A DNA stretch of 64,000 nt from Gammaproteobacteria bacterium (GTDB taxonomy: Bacteria > Pseudomonadota > Gammaproteobacteria > Pseudomonadales > Azotimanducaceae), in contig JAUIED010000001.1 in the NCBI GenBank assembly GCA_030428905.1, positions 124,001 to 188,000 of the forward strand. The letters run 5' to 3'. Positions 20,900 through 29,833 of this stretch are shown piece by piece. Numbering within the stretch: the stretch's first letter is position 1; each line of letters begins with the position of its first letter. A program made the position numbers and the translations under genes. The notes under the pieces are model-generated. The model did no database searches, was not told the origin of the DNA, and saw only the letters and a program-made list of their open reading frames with translations.

Positions 20900-20928
20900 A
20901 TTATAGGGAGGGGTGGTATCTCGTTCAA
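20900..20928 (-). promoter_or_regulatory. Sigma-70-like promoter of the atp operon
   Basis: On the minus strand, TTGAAC is followed after exactly 17 bases by TATAAT, a perfect -10. Transcription would start about 70 bases before atpI. It lies in the 129-bp gap after parB, which suggests the atp operon has its own promoter rather than relying on read-through from parAB. Confidence 0.65.
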
Positions 20929-20955
20929 CGAAAAACGAGGTAATCAAAATGTATT

Positions 20956-21855
20956 TCAGCGGAAATGTCGCAATACGCCATCCAACTGTTCGAGATTACC
21001 GTAGCGTATCGTCAATGTTCCCTTACCAGAGTTCGCATGGTCGATCGTCACCTGCGCTCCGAGCTTTTCGCTGAGCTCTCGTTCGAGCACTCTCGTGTCG
21101 GCATCTTTCGCCGGTTTGGTCGCCGGCCGGCTGCTGCTATCACTCAACAGACGCTTCACCAGCTGCTCCGTCTGCCGGACCGAGAGCTTACGGTTCGCCA
21201 CCTCCTGTGCAGCCTGGTCCTGCAAGGTATCCGGTAAAGCCAGTAGTGCCCGAGCGTGTCCCGCTTCCAGCGCGCCTGATTCCAGGAGCATACGCGCACG
21301 GGGCGCCAGGTTGAGGAGCCGCATGAGGTTGGTAACGGCTGCCCGGGACTTTCCAACGGCCTCGGCGACCTCTTCGTGAGTAAGGCTGAACTCTTCGCGC
21401 AGCCGCACCAGTGCTTGGGCTTCCTCCAGAGGTTTGAGGTCTTCCCGCTGAATATTCTCGATGAGCGCAAGCGCTGACGCCTGTTCGTCGCTTACCTGCC
21501 GGATCAGTGCCGGCAAGGCATCCAGCTCCGCAAGCTGCGCAGCCCGCCAGCGTCGTTCACCGGCAATCAGCTCAAAACCACCAGCCGCGCGAGGCCGCAG
21601 AACAATCGGCTGAAGCAACCCCTGGTGACGAATGGAGTTGGCCAGTTCTGCAAGAGCGGCCTGGTCGAAGGTTCTGCGTGGCTGGTACGGGCTGCGATGA
21701 ATCTGATCGACAGGCACCTGACGGTGCTCACCCGCTGGCGTGCGTTCACCTACAACGACGGCAGCGGAGTCTCGTGCATCCTCAACGCCGGCTTTCTCAC
21801 CACCAGCTTTCGTCAGCAGCGCATCCAATCCTCGACCAAGGCGTCGGCTGCTCAT
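20956..21855 (-). CDS. parB: Chromosome-partitioning protein ParB
   Basis: A 299-residue CTP-dependent DNA clamp that loads at parS. It starts MSSRRLGRGLDALL. The N-terminal CTPase domain has SPYQPRR and GERRWRA near 85-105 and ENIQREDL near 133-140. A helix-turn-helix follows (THEEVAEAVGKSRAAVTNLMRL), then a C-terminal dimer domain. It is 7 bp downstream of parA. Two perfect parS sites are in recF at 32762 and 33398. Confidence 0.96.
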   Translation of the reverse strand: MSSRRLGRGLDALLTKAGGEKAGVEDARDSAAVVVGERTPAGEHRQVPVDQIHRSPYQPRRTFDQAALAELANSIRHQGLLQPIVLRPRAAGGFELIAGERRWRAAQLAELDALPALIRQVSDEQASALALIENIQREDLKPLEEAQALVRLREEFSLTHEEVAEAVGKSRAAVTNLMRLLNLAPRARMLLESGALEAGHARALLALPDTLQDQAAQEVANRKLSVRQTEQLVKRLLSDSSSRPATKPAKDADTRVLERELSEKLGAQVTIDHANSGKGTLTIRYGNLEQLDGVLRHFR

Positions 21856-21862
21856 CGTTCAA

Positions 21863-22642
21863 CTACCCCTGTTTCTGCTCTGCATATTTTCGCTTGATCT
21901 CGCCTGCCAGCGCCATATACGCCACCGCCCCGCGTGACTGCCGATCGTAGAGTATGGCCGGCAGGCCGTGACTCGGCGCTTCCGCTAATCGCACGTTGCG
22001 CGGGATAACCGTGCGAAACACCTGATCGCTGAAATGCTGAATGAGCTGGCGCGATACCTCACGGGTAAGCGAGTTGCGCGGGTCATACATCGTACGCAAC
22101 AGCCCTTCGATCTCGAGCTGAGGATTACCATGGCGGCGCACCCCCTCTATGGTTTCCAGCAACGCGGTCAGGCCCTCCAGCGCATAGTACTCGCACTGCA
22201 TGGGAATGAGCACACCGTGTGACGCCATCAGGGCATTGATCGTGAGGATATTCAGCGAGGGTGGGCAATCGATGATCACGTAGCGGTATTCACCCATGTC
22301 CGGATGCAGGCGTTGCTTGAGGCGGCTCTCACGGTCCTCCTGGCTGAGCAGCTCTATCTCCGCCGCTGTGAGATCCGTGTTACCTGGCACAACGCGTACG
22401 CTGCCTGCGCACTTTCGTGTTACATCGCTCAACGGCCGGCCTTCGATCAGCCAGTCGTACATATTCGGTACATCAGCATTCTTGTCTACGCCCAGTCCCA
22501 TCGTGGCATTGCCCTGAGGGTCTAGATCCAGAAGCAGCGTAGGGCTACCGGACAACGACAATGATGCGGCGAGGTTCACAGCCGTCGTGGTCTTGCCCAC
22601 GCCGCCCTTCTGGTTGGCAACCGAGATAACCCGAGTAGTCAC
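21863..22642 (-). CDS. parA: Chromosome-partitioning ATPase ParA (Soj)
   Basis: A 259-residue ParA/MinD-type ATPase. The deviant Walker A is KGGVGKTT at 12-19 with the signature first lysine, the A' motif is LLDLDPQGNAT near 38-48, and Walker B is YVIIDCPPS near 121-129. It forms the gradient that moves ParB-parS complexes to the poles. It is encoded 13 bp downstream of rsmG in the usual mnmG-rsmG-parA-parB order. Confidence 0.96.
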   Translation of the reverse strand: MTTRVISVANQKGGVGKTTTAVNLAASLSLSGSPTLLLDLDPQGNATMGLGVDKNADVPNMYDWLIEGRPLSDVTRKCAGSVRVVPGNTDLTAAEIELLSQEDRESRLKQRLHPDMGEYRYVIIDCPPSLNILTINALMASHGVLIPMQCEYYALEGLTALLETIEGVRRHGNPQLEIEGLLRTMYDPRNSLTREVSRQLIQHFSDQVFRTVIPRNVRLAEAPSHGLPAILYDRQSRGAVAYMALAGEIKRKYAEQKQG

Positions 22643-22655
22643 GCTTATTCTGCCC

Positions 22656-23144
22656 TTACACCTTGATCCGTACGGTAACCGTCTCGCCGCCGGTCATGTG
22701 CAGCATTTTGCCTCCTTTCGCAAGCCTAGGCTCGGCCCATCGCCATACCACATCGGCGGGTGCCACAGCCCTGCTCGCCACGTAGGTAAACGCGTGCGGC
22801 GCCTCGTAGCTGTCTATATCTGCACACAACACCTGCGCGTTTGCGAGTTGGAGCTCTGCAGCAGCCTGGGCCAAAAACCTGCACTTGCGCTCTGACCGAT
22901 CCAGCAGCACAACCGGGCGTTGAGGTTCGGCGATGGCAAGGACGAGTCCCGGCAGCCCGCCGCCGGATCCAATATCCAAAAGCGCTCCTGGTTCGTCCAT
23001 CTCTACCAGCAGCCGCAACGAGTCATCCAGGTGGCGGCTTTCCAGCCGGTGGACGTCCTTACGGGATACCAGGTTGAACGCGCGGTTCCAACGTCTGAGC
23101 AGATCCGAAAACTGAAGCAGCCGACGTTGCGCCTCCTCATCCAC
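22656..23144 (-). CDS. rsmG: 16S rRNA (guanine527-N7)-methyltransferase RsmG, short form
   Basis: A Rossmann methyltransferase that modifies G527 of 16S rRNA. The SAM motif is [12 protein letters not shown] near 56-67, the acidic loop is [14 protein letters not shown], and [10 protein letters not shown] follows. It reads from GTG at 23144, overlapping the mnmG end by 8 bp. At 162 residues it is clearly shorter than E. coli RsmG (207). About 15 N-terminal residues have no possible start, and after the KGGKML strand it ends in TVTVRIKV instead of the usual final beta-hairpin of about 30 more residues. The frame is closed by a normal stop 13 bp before parA, so it looks like a compact variant rather than a frameshift. 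Confidence 0.85.
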   Translation of the reverse strand: MDEEAQRRLLQFSDLLRRWNRAFNLVSRKDVHRLESRHLDDSLRLLVEMDEPGALLDIGSGGGLPGLVLAIAEPQRPVVLLDRSERKCRFLAQAAAELQLANAQVLCADIDSYEAPHAFTYVASRAVAPADVVWRWAEPRLAKGGKMLHMTGGETVTVRIKV

Positions 23145-25008
23145 CCAGCTGCGCCCGACGTTTGCTTTGCACGAGCAGCAGCGACAGCGCCGCCGGGGTC
23201 ATGCCGGGTATGCGCGCGGCCCTCGCCAGGGTGTCCGGTCGATGGTGTTCCAGCTTCTCGCGCAGCTCGTTGCTGAGACCTTCAACCGACCGGTAATCAA
23301 TGTCGTCAGGCAAGCGAATTTTCTCATGCTTGCGGATGCGTTCGATCTCATCCGCCTGGCGTGCGATGTACCCCTCGTATTTGAGCTCGATCGTAGCCTG
23401 CAGGAGCAACCCCACATCCACATCACCAAGGGCCAATTGCAGATCCTCCGGCCGCACCTCCGGTCGTTTGAGAAAGGCAGCAAGGCTCGTTTCCTTGCTG
23501 ACGGATTGTCCACTGGCTGCAAAGAGCGTTTGCGCAAGATCTGATCCTGGCCGCACCAGTGTCTTGTCAAGCCGCTCGGAGAGCTCCGCAAGACCCCTCG
23601 TCTTTTGTTCGAAGGCCTGCCAACGCTTGTCACCGACCAGACCAAGATCTCTTCCCAGCGGTGTCAGACGCTGATCTGCATTGTCTTCCCTCAGCCGCAA
23701 CCGGTACTCGGCGCGGCTCGTGAACATGCGGTAAGGCTCGTTGGTTCCAAGGTTGATGAGGTCGTCGATCAGTACGCCGATGTACGCTTCGTCCCGCCGC
23801 GGGCACCAGGCCGGCTTTCCGGCCACCGAACGGGCGGCGTTGAGACCAGCAAGCAGGCCCTGTGCTGCTGCCTCTTCGTAACCGGTCGTGCCGTTTATCT
23901 GACCGGCGAAGAACAGCCCCTCGATAGCGCGAGTTTCCAGCGAATACTGCAGGTCTCGCGGATCGAAGAAGTCGTATTCAATGGCGTACCCGGGGCGGGT
24001 GATATGCGCCTGCTCGAAACCACGAATGGAACGCACGTACGCGATCTGTACATCAAAAGGCAAGCTCGTGGAGATGCCATTCGGGTAAAGCTCATGGGTG
24101 CCAAGACCTTCCGGCTCGACGAATATCTGGTGGCTCGTCTTGTCAGCGAACCGCACCACTTTGTCCTCAATGCTCGGACAGTAACGTGGTCCGGTTCCTT
24201 CGATAGTGCCGGAAAACAGGGGTGAGCGATCTAAAGCGCCGGCAATGATCTCGTGCGTTCGCTCGTTTGTGTGGGTGATGTAGCAGCTCACCTGCCGCGG
24301 TTGGTCGGCTTGTGTGGACAGAAAAGACATCACCGGCCGCGGCTCGTCACCGGGCTGTTCTTCCATGACGTTGAAATCCACGCTGCGGCCATCGATGCGC
24401 GGCGGCGTACCCGTCTTCAACCGGCCGACCCGAAAAGGCAGCGCGCGCAAACGTTCAGCAAGCGCAATCGACGGCGCATCGCCCGCCCGCCCTCCGGCGT
24501 GGTTTGCTTCACCAATATGAATCTTGCCGCCGAGAAAGGTGCCCGTGGTGAGTACTACTGCACTGCCGATGAAGTCGAGGCCCATCTGTGTGCGCACTCC
24601 GCGCACCCGCTCCCCCACAACAATGAGATCCACCACGGACTGCTGAAACACATCGAGCCCCGGCTGGCTCTCGACGGCATGACGAATCGCCTGACGGTAG
24701 AGCGCTCGATCAGTTTGTGCTCTTGTGGCGCGCACTGCAGGGCCCTTTCGGGCATTCAACACGCGGAACTGAATGCCAGCCGCGTCCGCGGCTTTCGCCA
24801 TGATGCCATCCAGAGCATCGATTTCCCGCACGAGATGGCTCTTACCTATACCGCCAATCGCCGGGTTGCAGGACATCTGCCCGATGGTTTCTACATTCTG
24901 GGTAAGCAGCAGCGTTTGCGCGCCAGTGCGCGCTGCTGCTAACGCAGCCTCGGTGCCGGCATGACCGCCGCCGATGACGATGACATCGTAGCTGTTAGGG
25001 TGTTGCAT
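23137..25008 (-). CDS. mnmG: tRNA uridine-5-carboxymethylaminomethyl modification enzyme MnmG (GidA)
   Basis: An FAD protein of about 623 residues that with MnmE makes cmnm5U34 in tRNAs. The FAD-binding [10 protein letters not shown] is near 13-22. [30 protein letters not shown]-like ([10 protein letters not shown]) and [17 protein letters not shown] are the family signatures. I prefer ATG 25008 ([11 protein letters not shown]). An in-frame TTG at 25020 would add four residues. It overlaps rsmG by 8 bp. A 50-bp gap separates it from mnmE. Confidence 0.96.
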   Translation of the reverse strand: MQHPNSYDVIVIGGGHAGTEAALAAARTGAQTLLLTQNVETIGQMSCNPAIGGIGKSHLVREIDALDGIMAKAADAAGIQFRVLNARKGPAVRATRAQTDRALYRQAIRHAVESQPGLDVFQQSVVDLIVVGERVRGVRTQMGLDFIGSAVVLTTGTFLGGKIHIGEANHAGGRAGDAPSIALAERLRALPFRVGRLKTGTPPRIDGRSVDFNVMEEQPGDEPRPVMSFLSTQADQPRQVSCYITHTNERTHEIIAGALDRSPLFSGTIEGTGPRYCPSIEDKVVRFADKTSHQIFVEPEGLGTHELYPNGISTSLPFDVQIAYVRSIRGFEQAHITRPGYAIEYDFFDPRDLQYSLETRAIEGLFFAGQINGTTGYEEAAAQGLLAGLNAARSVAGKPAWCPRRDEAYIGVLIDDLINLGTNEPYRMFTSRAEYRLRLREDNADQRLTPLGRDLGLVGDKRWQAFEQKTRGLAELSERLDKTLVRPGSDLAQTLFAASGQSVSKETSLAAFLKRPEVRPEDLQLALGDVDVGLLLQATIELKYEGYIARQADEIERIRKHEKIRLPDDIDYRSVEGLSNELREKLEHHRPDTLARAARIPGMTPAALSLLLVQSKRRAQLGG

Positions 25009-25058
25009 GCTCTCGGCCAACCAGGCGGCGAGGTTTACGGGGCGCGAAGTATAGCGCC

Positions 25059-26387
25059 CTACTTTCCGATGCAGAACGTGGAGAATATCTCGCCGAGCAG
25101 ATCATCGGAGGTAACCTCGCCGACGATCTCTCCCAGATGCCGGTGGGCAAGGCGCACTTCTTCGGCAATCAGCTCGCTGTGCTGTCGCAGCACTGCAATG
25201 CCAAGGGCCGCCTCGAGCGCTGCCACACAAGCGCGCAGAGACTGCACGTGGCGCTGACGCGCTGTAAATGCCGAGGCGTCTGCCTTATGCCCAAGCGCTT
25301 CTGTGATACGCGCAGTGAGTGCCCCAAGCCCTGCTCCGGTCCTGACGGACACCATGCCGGCATCCGGCTCATCCACCAGATCTGCCTTATTCCAGACTTC
25401 CATCACCTGCAAAGCGTCTGCGAGCCACGCCGGCGGGATCTGCAGCAAAGGCGCTGAAGCGTCTCTCAAATAGATGACGAGATCGGCGTCTGTGAGCTGC
25501 GCGAGCGCTCTACGCACACCCTCTTGCTCCACTGGGTCTGTGGTTTCACGCAATCCCGCGGTATCCACCAGTCGAACAGGCAGCCCATTGAGCACTAGAT
25601 CGACCTTCAGTACATCACGGGTGGTACCTGGTATATCCGTGACGATGGCAGCCTGCTCACCGCTGAGCGCGTTGAGCAGGCTGGACTTTCCCGCGTTCGG
25701 CGCACCAACGATGGCGACGCTCGCTCCCTGGGCCAATCGCACACCGCTTTGCGCTTCGCCAAGCAGTACGCCTAGACGCTCAAGCATCTCCCGCAACGTG
25801 CGCTCCACCTCCCCGTCTGCCAGCGCATCAACTTCTTCATCGGGAAAATCGATGTCAGCCTCAAGATATACCCGCAAACGCAGCAGAACATCACCTAGAT
25901 CACGCACCCGGTCAGAAAACACACCAGACAACGATCGTGCGGCGCCCTTCACAGCGGCCGCTGACCCGCTGGAAATGAGATCTGCCACCGCTTCGGCCTG
26001 GGCCAGATCCATCCGGCCGTTACTGAACGATCGTTCGGTAAACTCACCTGGACGCGCGAGCCGAGCGCCAAACGCCAGACAGGTATCCACGATCATCTGC
26101 AACGCAACCGGACTACCGTGCCCCTGAAACTCCACCGTCTCTTCGCCGGTATAAGACGCCCCATCGTCAAAACAGAGTACCAGCCCGCTGTCGATGAGCT
26201 CTCCTTGCGCATCCCGAAACTCGGCCAGGGTTGCCTTTCGTGCCTCGAAGCGTCTGCCAGTAATCTCGACTGCAATACGCCGAGCATCGGATCCGCTCAG
26301 GCGAACGACGCCGACACCACCCACACCAGCGGCGGTGGCGACGGCGACGATGGTGTCGTCAAGCAGCTTCGGTTTGTCGGGTGACAT
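25059..26387 (-). CDS. mnmE: tRNA modification GTPase MnmE (TrmE)
   Basis: A 442-residue three-domain GTPase, partner of MnmG. The N-terminal folate-binding domain starts [10 protein letters not shown]. The G domain, inserted around 215-370, has [12 protein letters not shown] (G1), the GTTRD loop, DTAG (G3) and NKAD (G4). The C-terminus is the diagnostic CIGK, whose Cys is needed for modification. Its ATG lies 29 bp inside the 3' end of yidC, an unusually long overlap implying translational coupling. Confidence 0.96.
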   Translation of the reverse strand: MSPDKPKLLDDTIVAVATAAGVGGVGVVRLSGSDARRIAVEITGRRFEARKATLAEFRDAQGELIDSGLVLCFDDGASYTGEETVEFQGHGSPVALQMIVDTCLAFGARLARPGEFTERSFSNGRMDLAQAEAVADLISSGSAAAVKGAARSLSGVFSDRVRDLGDVLLRLRVYLEADIDFPDEEVDALADGEVERTLREMLERLGVLLGEAQSGVRLAQGASVAIVGAPNAGKSSLLNALSGEQAAIVTDIPGTTRDVLKVDLVLNGLPVRLVDTAGLRETTDPVEQEGVRRALAQLTDADLVIYLRDASAPLLQIPPAWLADALQVMEVWNKADLVDEPDAGMVSVRTGAGLGALTARITEALGHKADASAFTARQRHVQSLRACVAALEAALGIAVLRQHSELIAEEVRLAHRHLGEIVGEVTSDDLLGEIFSTFCIGK

Positions 26388-28047
26388 ACCACTGCTGAGC
26401 TACGCTGAGCACGCTGTTGACGAGCCAGTAAAGCACCAGGCCAGCCGGGAAGAACAGGAACAACACCGTGAACATGATCGGCATCAGCCGCATCATGCGC
26501 TGCTGCATTGGGTCACCCATCTGCGGGCTCAGGAGTTGCTGCACATACATCGTCCCGCCCATGAGCAGCGGCAGGACGAAGTAGGGATCCATGGCCGACA
26601 GGTCCTGAAGCCAGAGCATGAAAGGCGCTTGACGGAGCTCGACGCTTTCCCACAACACCCAATACAGCGCCAGGAACACCGGCATGGGCAGCAGCATGGG
26701 TAAACAACCGCCTAGCGGGTTGGCTCCCTCCTTCTGATACAGCTTCATCATTTCCTGCTGGAGCTTCTGACGGTCATCAGAGTAGCGCTCCTGAAGGCGC
26801 TTCATCTCAGGTGCGAGCTTGCGCATCTTCGCCATGGACTTGTAGGACACGTTAAAAAGCGGGTAGAGAACGATCTTCACCAACACCGTCAGCATGATGA
26901 TCGAAACGCCCCAGTTGCCAAAGAAGCCATTCAGCCAGGCGAGGATCTCGAATAGTGGTACTGCCAGCCACCACAGAAAGCCGTAGTCCACCGTGAGATT
27001 GAGGTTCGGAGAAATCTCTTCCAGGCGGTGTTGATCTTTTGGACCTGCGTAGAAACTGGTCTTCCATACGCCCACATCCCCAACCGCCACGGTCTGCTTG
27101 GGCGCGGTATAGCCAAACACGAAAAGCCCATCGCTGCGTCGTTGGCCGAAGTACGTGTTCAGTTCGTCCGGGTTCGCTATCCAGGCGCTGAGAAAATAAT
27201 GTTGGAGAAAGGCTACCCATCCGCCAGTCACCTGGTGCCGGGCAGCCCCGTCCTCCAGGTCGTCGAACTCGAGTTTCAGATACCGTTCCTCCGGCGTGGT
27301 GATCGCTGCACCGACGTAGCTCTGCGGGCCGAACGAGAATGCTTCTTCGCTGACCGGGTCTTTGTCATCGCGCTTGATCTGCGCGAACAGGGCTGCTTCC
27401 AGAGGCCGGTCCAGGCTGTTCGGCATCTCATAGGCAACATCCACCAGATAGTCTTCCGCACGGAAGGTGAAGCGCTTTTCCACCGACAAGCCGTTGTGCG
27501 TGGCTGTCAGCCGCAGCGTACCTGTCGAGCCTTCGGCAACCTCCAGGTTCGGAGTGGAAGCGGTGTACATCGGCCGACCCTGCCCTCGGTCGACCCCATC
27601 AGGCCCCATGAGCCCACTCTGGGCTACATAGGTATGACCACCACCGTTTTCCACCAGTAGATAGGGCACATCGGGGCGGCTGCTCTCCACCGGGTACTTT
27701 GGCAACTGTACCCGCACCACGTCGCCACCCAACCGGTCGATCCATACCTTGAGCGTGGGCGTGGTTACAGTCACCAGACGATCCGAACGCGCCTCGCTGG
27801 AGGCAACAACCGGCGCCTGCGGCTCGCCGCTCAGTAACGACTCATCTGGAATATCCGACCCGCCTGCAGCAATCACCGGCTCGATGGACGGCTCTACCGA
27901 TCCGCCGCTGCTCAACTCCGGTGCGTCGCTGTAGGTTACCGGTGCTGCGTTGCGGATATAGTCCTCGTTCCAGGCCTGGATAAGCATGTAAGCGGTGGCG
28001 GCAAGGCCTATGAGCAGCAGGATGCGGAGCGCTTCGGGGGGCAGCAT
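26359..28047 (-). CDS. yidC: Membrane protein insertase YidC
   Basis: A 562-residue inner-membrane insertase (E. coli 548). An N-terminal signal-anchor helix (about 8-25) precedes a large periplasmic beta-supersandwich domain (about 60-345). The conserved five-helix core starts near WLAVPLFEILAWLNGFFGNWG, and YPLFNVSYKSMAKMR supplies the cytosolic hairpin. The last 29 bases overlap mnmE. Confidence 0.96.
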   Translation of the reverse strand: MLPPEALRILLLIGLAATAYMLIQAWNEDYIRNAAPVTYSDAPELSSGGSVEPSIEPVIAAGGSDIPDESLLSGEPQAPVVASSEARSDRLVTVTTPTLKVWIDRLGGDVVRVQLPKYPVESSRPDVPYLLVENGGGHTYVAQSGLMGPDGVDRGQGRPMYTASTPNLEVAEGSTGTLRLTATHNGLSVEKRFTFRAEDYLVDVAYEMPNSLDRPLEAALFAQIKRDDKDPVSEEAFSFGPQSYVGAAITTPEERYLKLEFDDLEDGAARHQVTGGWVAFLQHYFLSAWIANPDELNTYFGQRRSDGLFVFGYTAPKQTVAVGDVGVWKTSFYAGPKDQHRLEEISPNLNLTVDYGFLWWLAVPLFEILAWLNGFFGNWGVSIIMLTVLVKIVLYPLFNVSYKSMAKMRKLAPEMKRLQERYSDDRQKLQQEMMKLYQKEGANPLGGCLPMLLPMPVFLALYWVLWESVELRQAPFMLWLQDLSAMDPYFVLPLLMGGTMYVQQLLSPQMGDPMQQRMMRLMPIMFTVLFLFFPAGLVLYWLVNSVLSVAQQWYVTRQTEAA

Positions 28048-28071
28048 AACGTTCTCTGTTCTGGTGATTGG

Positions 28072-28350
28072 TTAGTGCGACTTGGGGGTTTGGTCGGGTA
28101 CGAGATCAACGCCGCCTGGATGGAAGGGGTGGCAGCGGAGAATACGTCGTATCGTCAGGCGGCACCCCACTAACGACCCGTGCAGGGCAATTGCCTCGCT
28201 GGCGTAGTGGGAGCAAGTCGGATAGAAGCGGCACTGTCGGCCCATCATTGGACTCAGTACGATCTGGTACGCACGAACACCACGGATCAACTGGCGTGCG
28301 ATCCAGCGGTCGATGGTTGTCAGCGTTGTGCCAGCCAGTCGAGCAGCCAC
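28072..28350 (-). CDS. yidD: Membrane protein insertion efficiency factor YidD
   Basis: A 92-residue protein with the full YidD signature: IRGVRAYQIVLSPMMG then RQCRFYPTCSHYASEAI (about 38-54) with its Cys pair, and RILRCHPFHPGG (about 68-79). It has an amphipathic membrane-associated N-terminus and helps YidC-dependent insertion. It starts with GTG inside the end of rnpA, overlapping by 31 bp, and ends 24 bp before yidC. Confidence 0.93.
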   Translation of the reverse strand: MAARLAGTTLTTIDRWIARQLIRGVRAYQIVLSPMMGRQCRFYPTCSHYASEAIALHGSLVGCRLTIRRILRCHPFHPGGVDLVPDQTPKSH

Positions 28351-28685
28351 TCGAGGTTCTCCTGAAGCGATGGTTCCGTTACGGGACCGCGCACACGAAC
28401 GACGATATCGTAAGGTGCCAGGCCATACGCCCGGTGCCGAAACGCCTCGCGAATCACCCGCTTGACCCGGTTGCGGTCATGGGCTTTCGCGACGCAACGC
28501 TTTGGCACGATCAACCCCAGGCGAGCGACCGCTATGGTATTACGTGCGGCCAACAGTTGTAAGCTACCGCGCGCCTTTCGAAGCGGTGCGTTACGGAGAA
28601 GTTGCTGGTAGGCGTTTGAAGAGAGGAGGCGCTGATGTTTTGCAAACCGCGCACCGCCTTTGCAAGCCGGGTTGATCCCGGTCAA
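28320..28685 (-). CDS. rnpA: Ribonuclease P protein component
   Basis: A 121-residue basic RNase P protein. Visible are the [12 protein letters not shown] start of the fold, [22 protein letters not shown] near 57-77 (the central RNR-box that contacts RNA) and LIREAFR. The only workable start is TTG at 28685, which overlaps the rpmH stop (TTGA), so rnpA is translated by coupling to rpmH. Its 3' end overlaps yidD. It is slightly longer at the N-terminus than usual. Confidence 0.93.
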   Translation of the reverse strand: MTGINPACKGGARFAKHQRLLSSNAYQQLLRNAPLRKARGSLQLLAARNTIAVARLGLIVPKRCVAKAHDRNRVKRVIREAFRHRAYGLAPYDIVVRVRGPVTEPSLQENLEWLLDWLAQR

Positions 28686-28816
28686 ACAGCGAGACGCTTA
28701 CGACCTTTGGCCCGTCGGGCATTGAGCACTTTCCGGCCGCCTTTGGTAGCCATTCTGGCGCGGAAGCCATGTGTGCGCTTGCGCTTCAAATTGCTCGGCT
28801 GGAATGTTCTTTTCAT
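28682..28816 (-). CDS. rpmH: 50S ribosomal protein L34
   Basis: A 44-residue gene. It starts [18 protein letters not shown], continues [17 protein letters not shown] and ends AKGRKRLAV, essentially the consensus L34 of gammaproteobacteria. The stop TGA lies within the rnpA TTG start (overlap of 4 bases). It is the first gene left of the origin region and reads away from dnaA. Confidence 0.97.
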   Translation of the reverse strand: MKRTFQPSNLKRKRTHGFRARMATKGGRKVLNARRAKGRKRLAV

Positions 28817-28961
28817 CGCGAACCTATCGTTTACCTATCGCCTGATTTTCGCTGGCCCAGAAGGGTTGCCGCCACAGGCTGGTTTCAAATGGGGTGCGAA
28901 TCTTATGGATGGGGGCCGGTGGTGTCAAACGGATCGTCCTTGAAATGTGGGCCAGGTAAGG

Positions 28962-28970
28962 CTATCCACC
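28962..28970 (+). promoter_or_regulatory. DnaA-box-like site (CTATCCACC)
   Basis: Two mismatches to TTATCCACA. Weak alone, but it lies in the same cluster and orientation as two better boxes. Confidence 0.35.
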
Positions 28971-29005
28971 GTCGCACCTTCAGGGCGGCTACAGGTCCGG
29001 TGGAG

Positions 29006-29014
29006 TTATGCACA
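29006..29014 (+). promoter_or_regulatory. DnaA box (TTATGCACA)
   Basis: Full match to the TTATNCACA consensus, inside the putative oriC and next to an AT-rich stretch. Confidence 0.65.
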
Positions 29015-29079
29015 CCGCTCAAGTAATAGTTGGATTAAATAAGAGTTGTGATTGATTATTACTTGGTCTGCGCGAACCT

Positions 29080-29088
29080 TGTGGATAG
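29080..29088 (-). promoter_or_regulatory. DnaA-box-like site (CTATCCACA on minus strand)
   Basis: One mismatch to consensus, in inverted orientation relative to its neighbours. Confidence 0.5.
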
Positions 29089-29191
29089 CGGTTGAAACGC
29101 ACTGTTTTATAAATAGTTTTTTGCTGTGAATTCCTGTGTATGAAATGGTGAAATCTCGGGGATCGGTTGTGCGTGGAAGTTGAGTAAAAAA

Positions 29192-29200
29192 CTATCCACA
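29192..29200 (+). promoter_or_regulatory. DnaA-box-like site (CTATCCACA)
   Basis: One mismatch to consensus. Identical 9-mer to the inverted site at 29080-29088, following an A-rich run. Confidence 0.5.
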
Positions 29201-29833
29201 GTTTGTACCCGCGCTTACCCCCAAGTTTAGCAAATGCTGCTTATTTGCTGATGAATCGTCTTTGGCCTGCAAAGAGCGAAGTAAGTTTCTGATAAACAAG
29301 CATTGCTGAAAAAAGTCACGTCTGGATATTTGTTAGTCGTAGCCAGGCGGTCGACAATGGCGCTATGATTTCCGCCCTTGCATCGACAGCCGCAGCCTGA
29401 GAAAAACCTCTCGATTCCGTTCCGAAATTCTGGTCAGACGACGAACTCAACCACTGTTCAGTTGAAAGGCTGGATGGAGACCAGCTGGAAGGCTAGTTAG
29501 GGGGGAAGGCGCACGGTGAAGGACGCACGGCGAGCGGCGCAGGCCAAACAAGAGGTATCTGCGGGCAGATTCAGGTAGAAGCAGGTAGAAGCAAGATAGA
29601 TAGACAGGCCATCGATACTCGGTGCCGAGCGGTCTAGATCAAGTTGGCGCATGTTGAACATGCTGCCAGGAGTCGCGGGTGGGGCCGCACGATCAGAACA
29701 CGGCTCGAGCGATGGCAGCGAAAGCAGGCAATATCGGGATGGCCTGCACAGAACAATGAGTACCTAAAGAGTAACTCAAGAACACATAAAGACTACGGCG
29801 CGCGAGGGCGCGTTCACTGGGGGCGTTAGCAAC

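Larger units (their letters stand above)
28817..29833. other. Probable chromosomal replication origin (oriC) in rpmH-dnaA gap
   Basis: A 1-kb non-coding gap between divergent rpmH and dnaA, the classical gammaproteobacterial oriC place. Between 28962 and 29200 it contains four 9-mers within one base of the TTATNCACA DnaA-box consensus (listed separately) and a weaker one at 29135-29143. AT-rich stretches at about 29030-29065 and 29103-29133 could be the unwinding element. Only a few GATC sites are seen. From 29340 to 29833 there is a purine-rich leader to dnaA with a tandem 10-mer (CAGGTAGAAG twice at 29572-29591). A 61-codon open frame there looks non-coding. Confidence 0.75.

Noticed and set aside
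29644-29829. 61-codon frame just before dnaA
   Set aside because: Basic, tryptophan-scattered sequence in the origin/leader region with no ribosome site.
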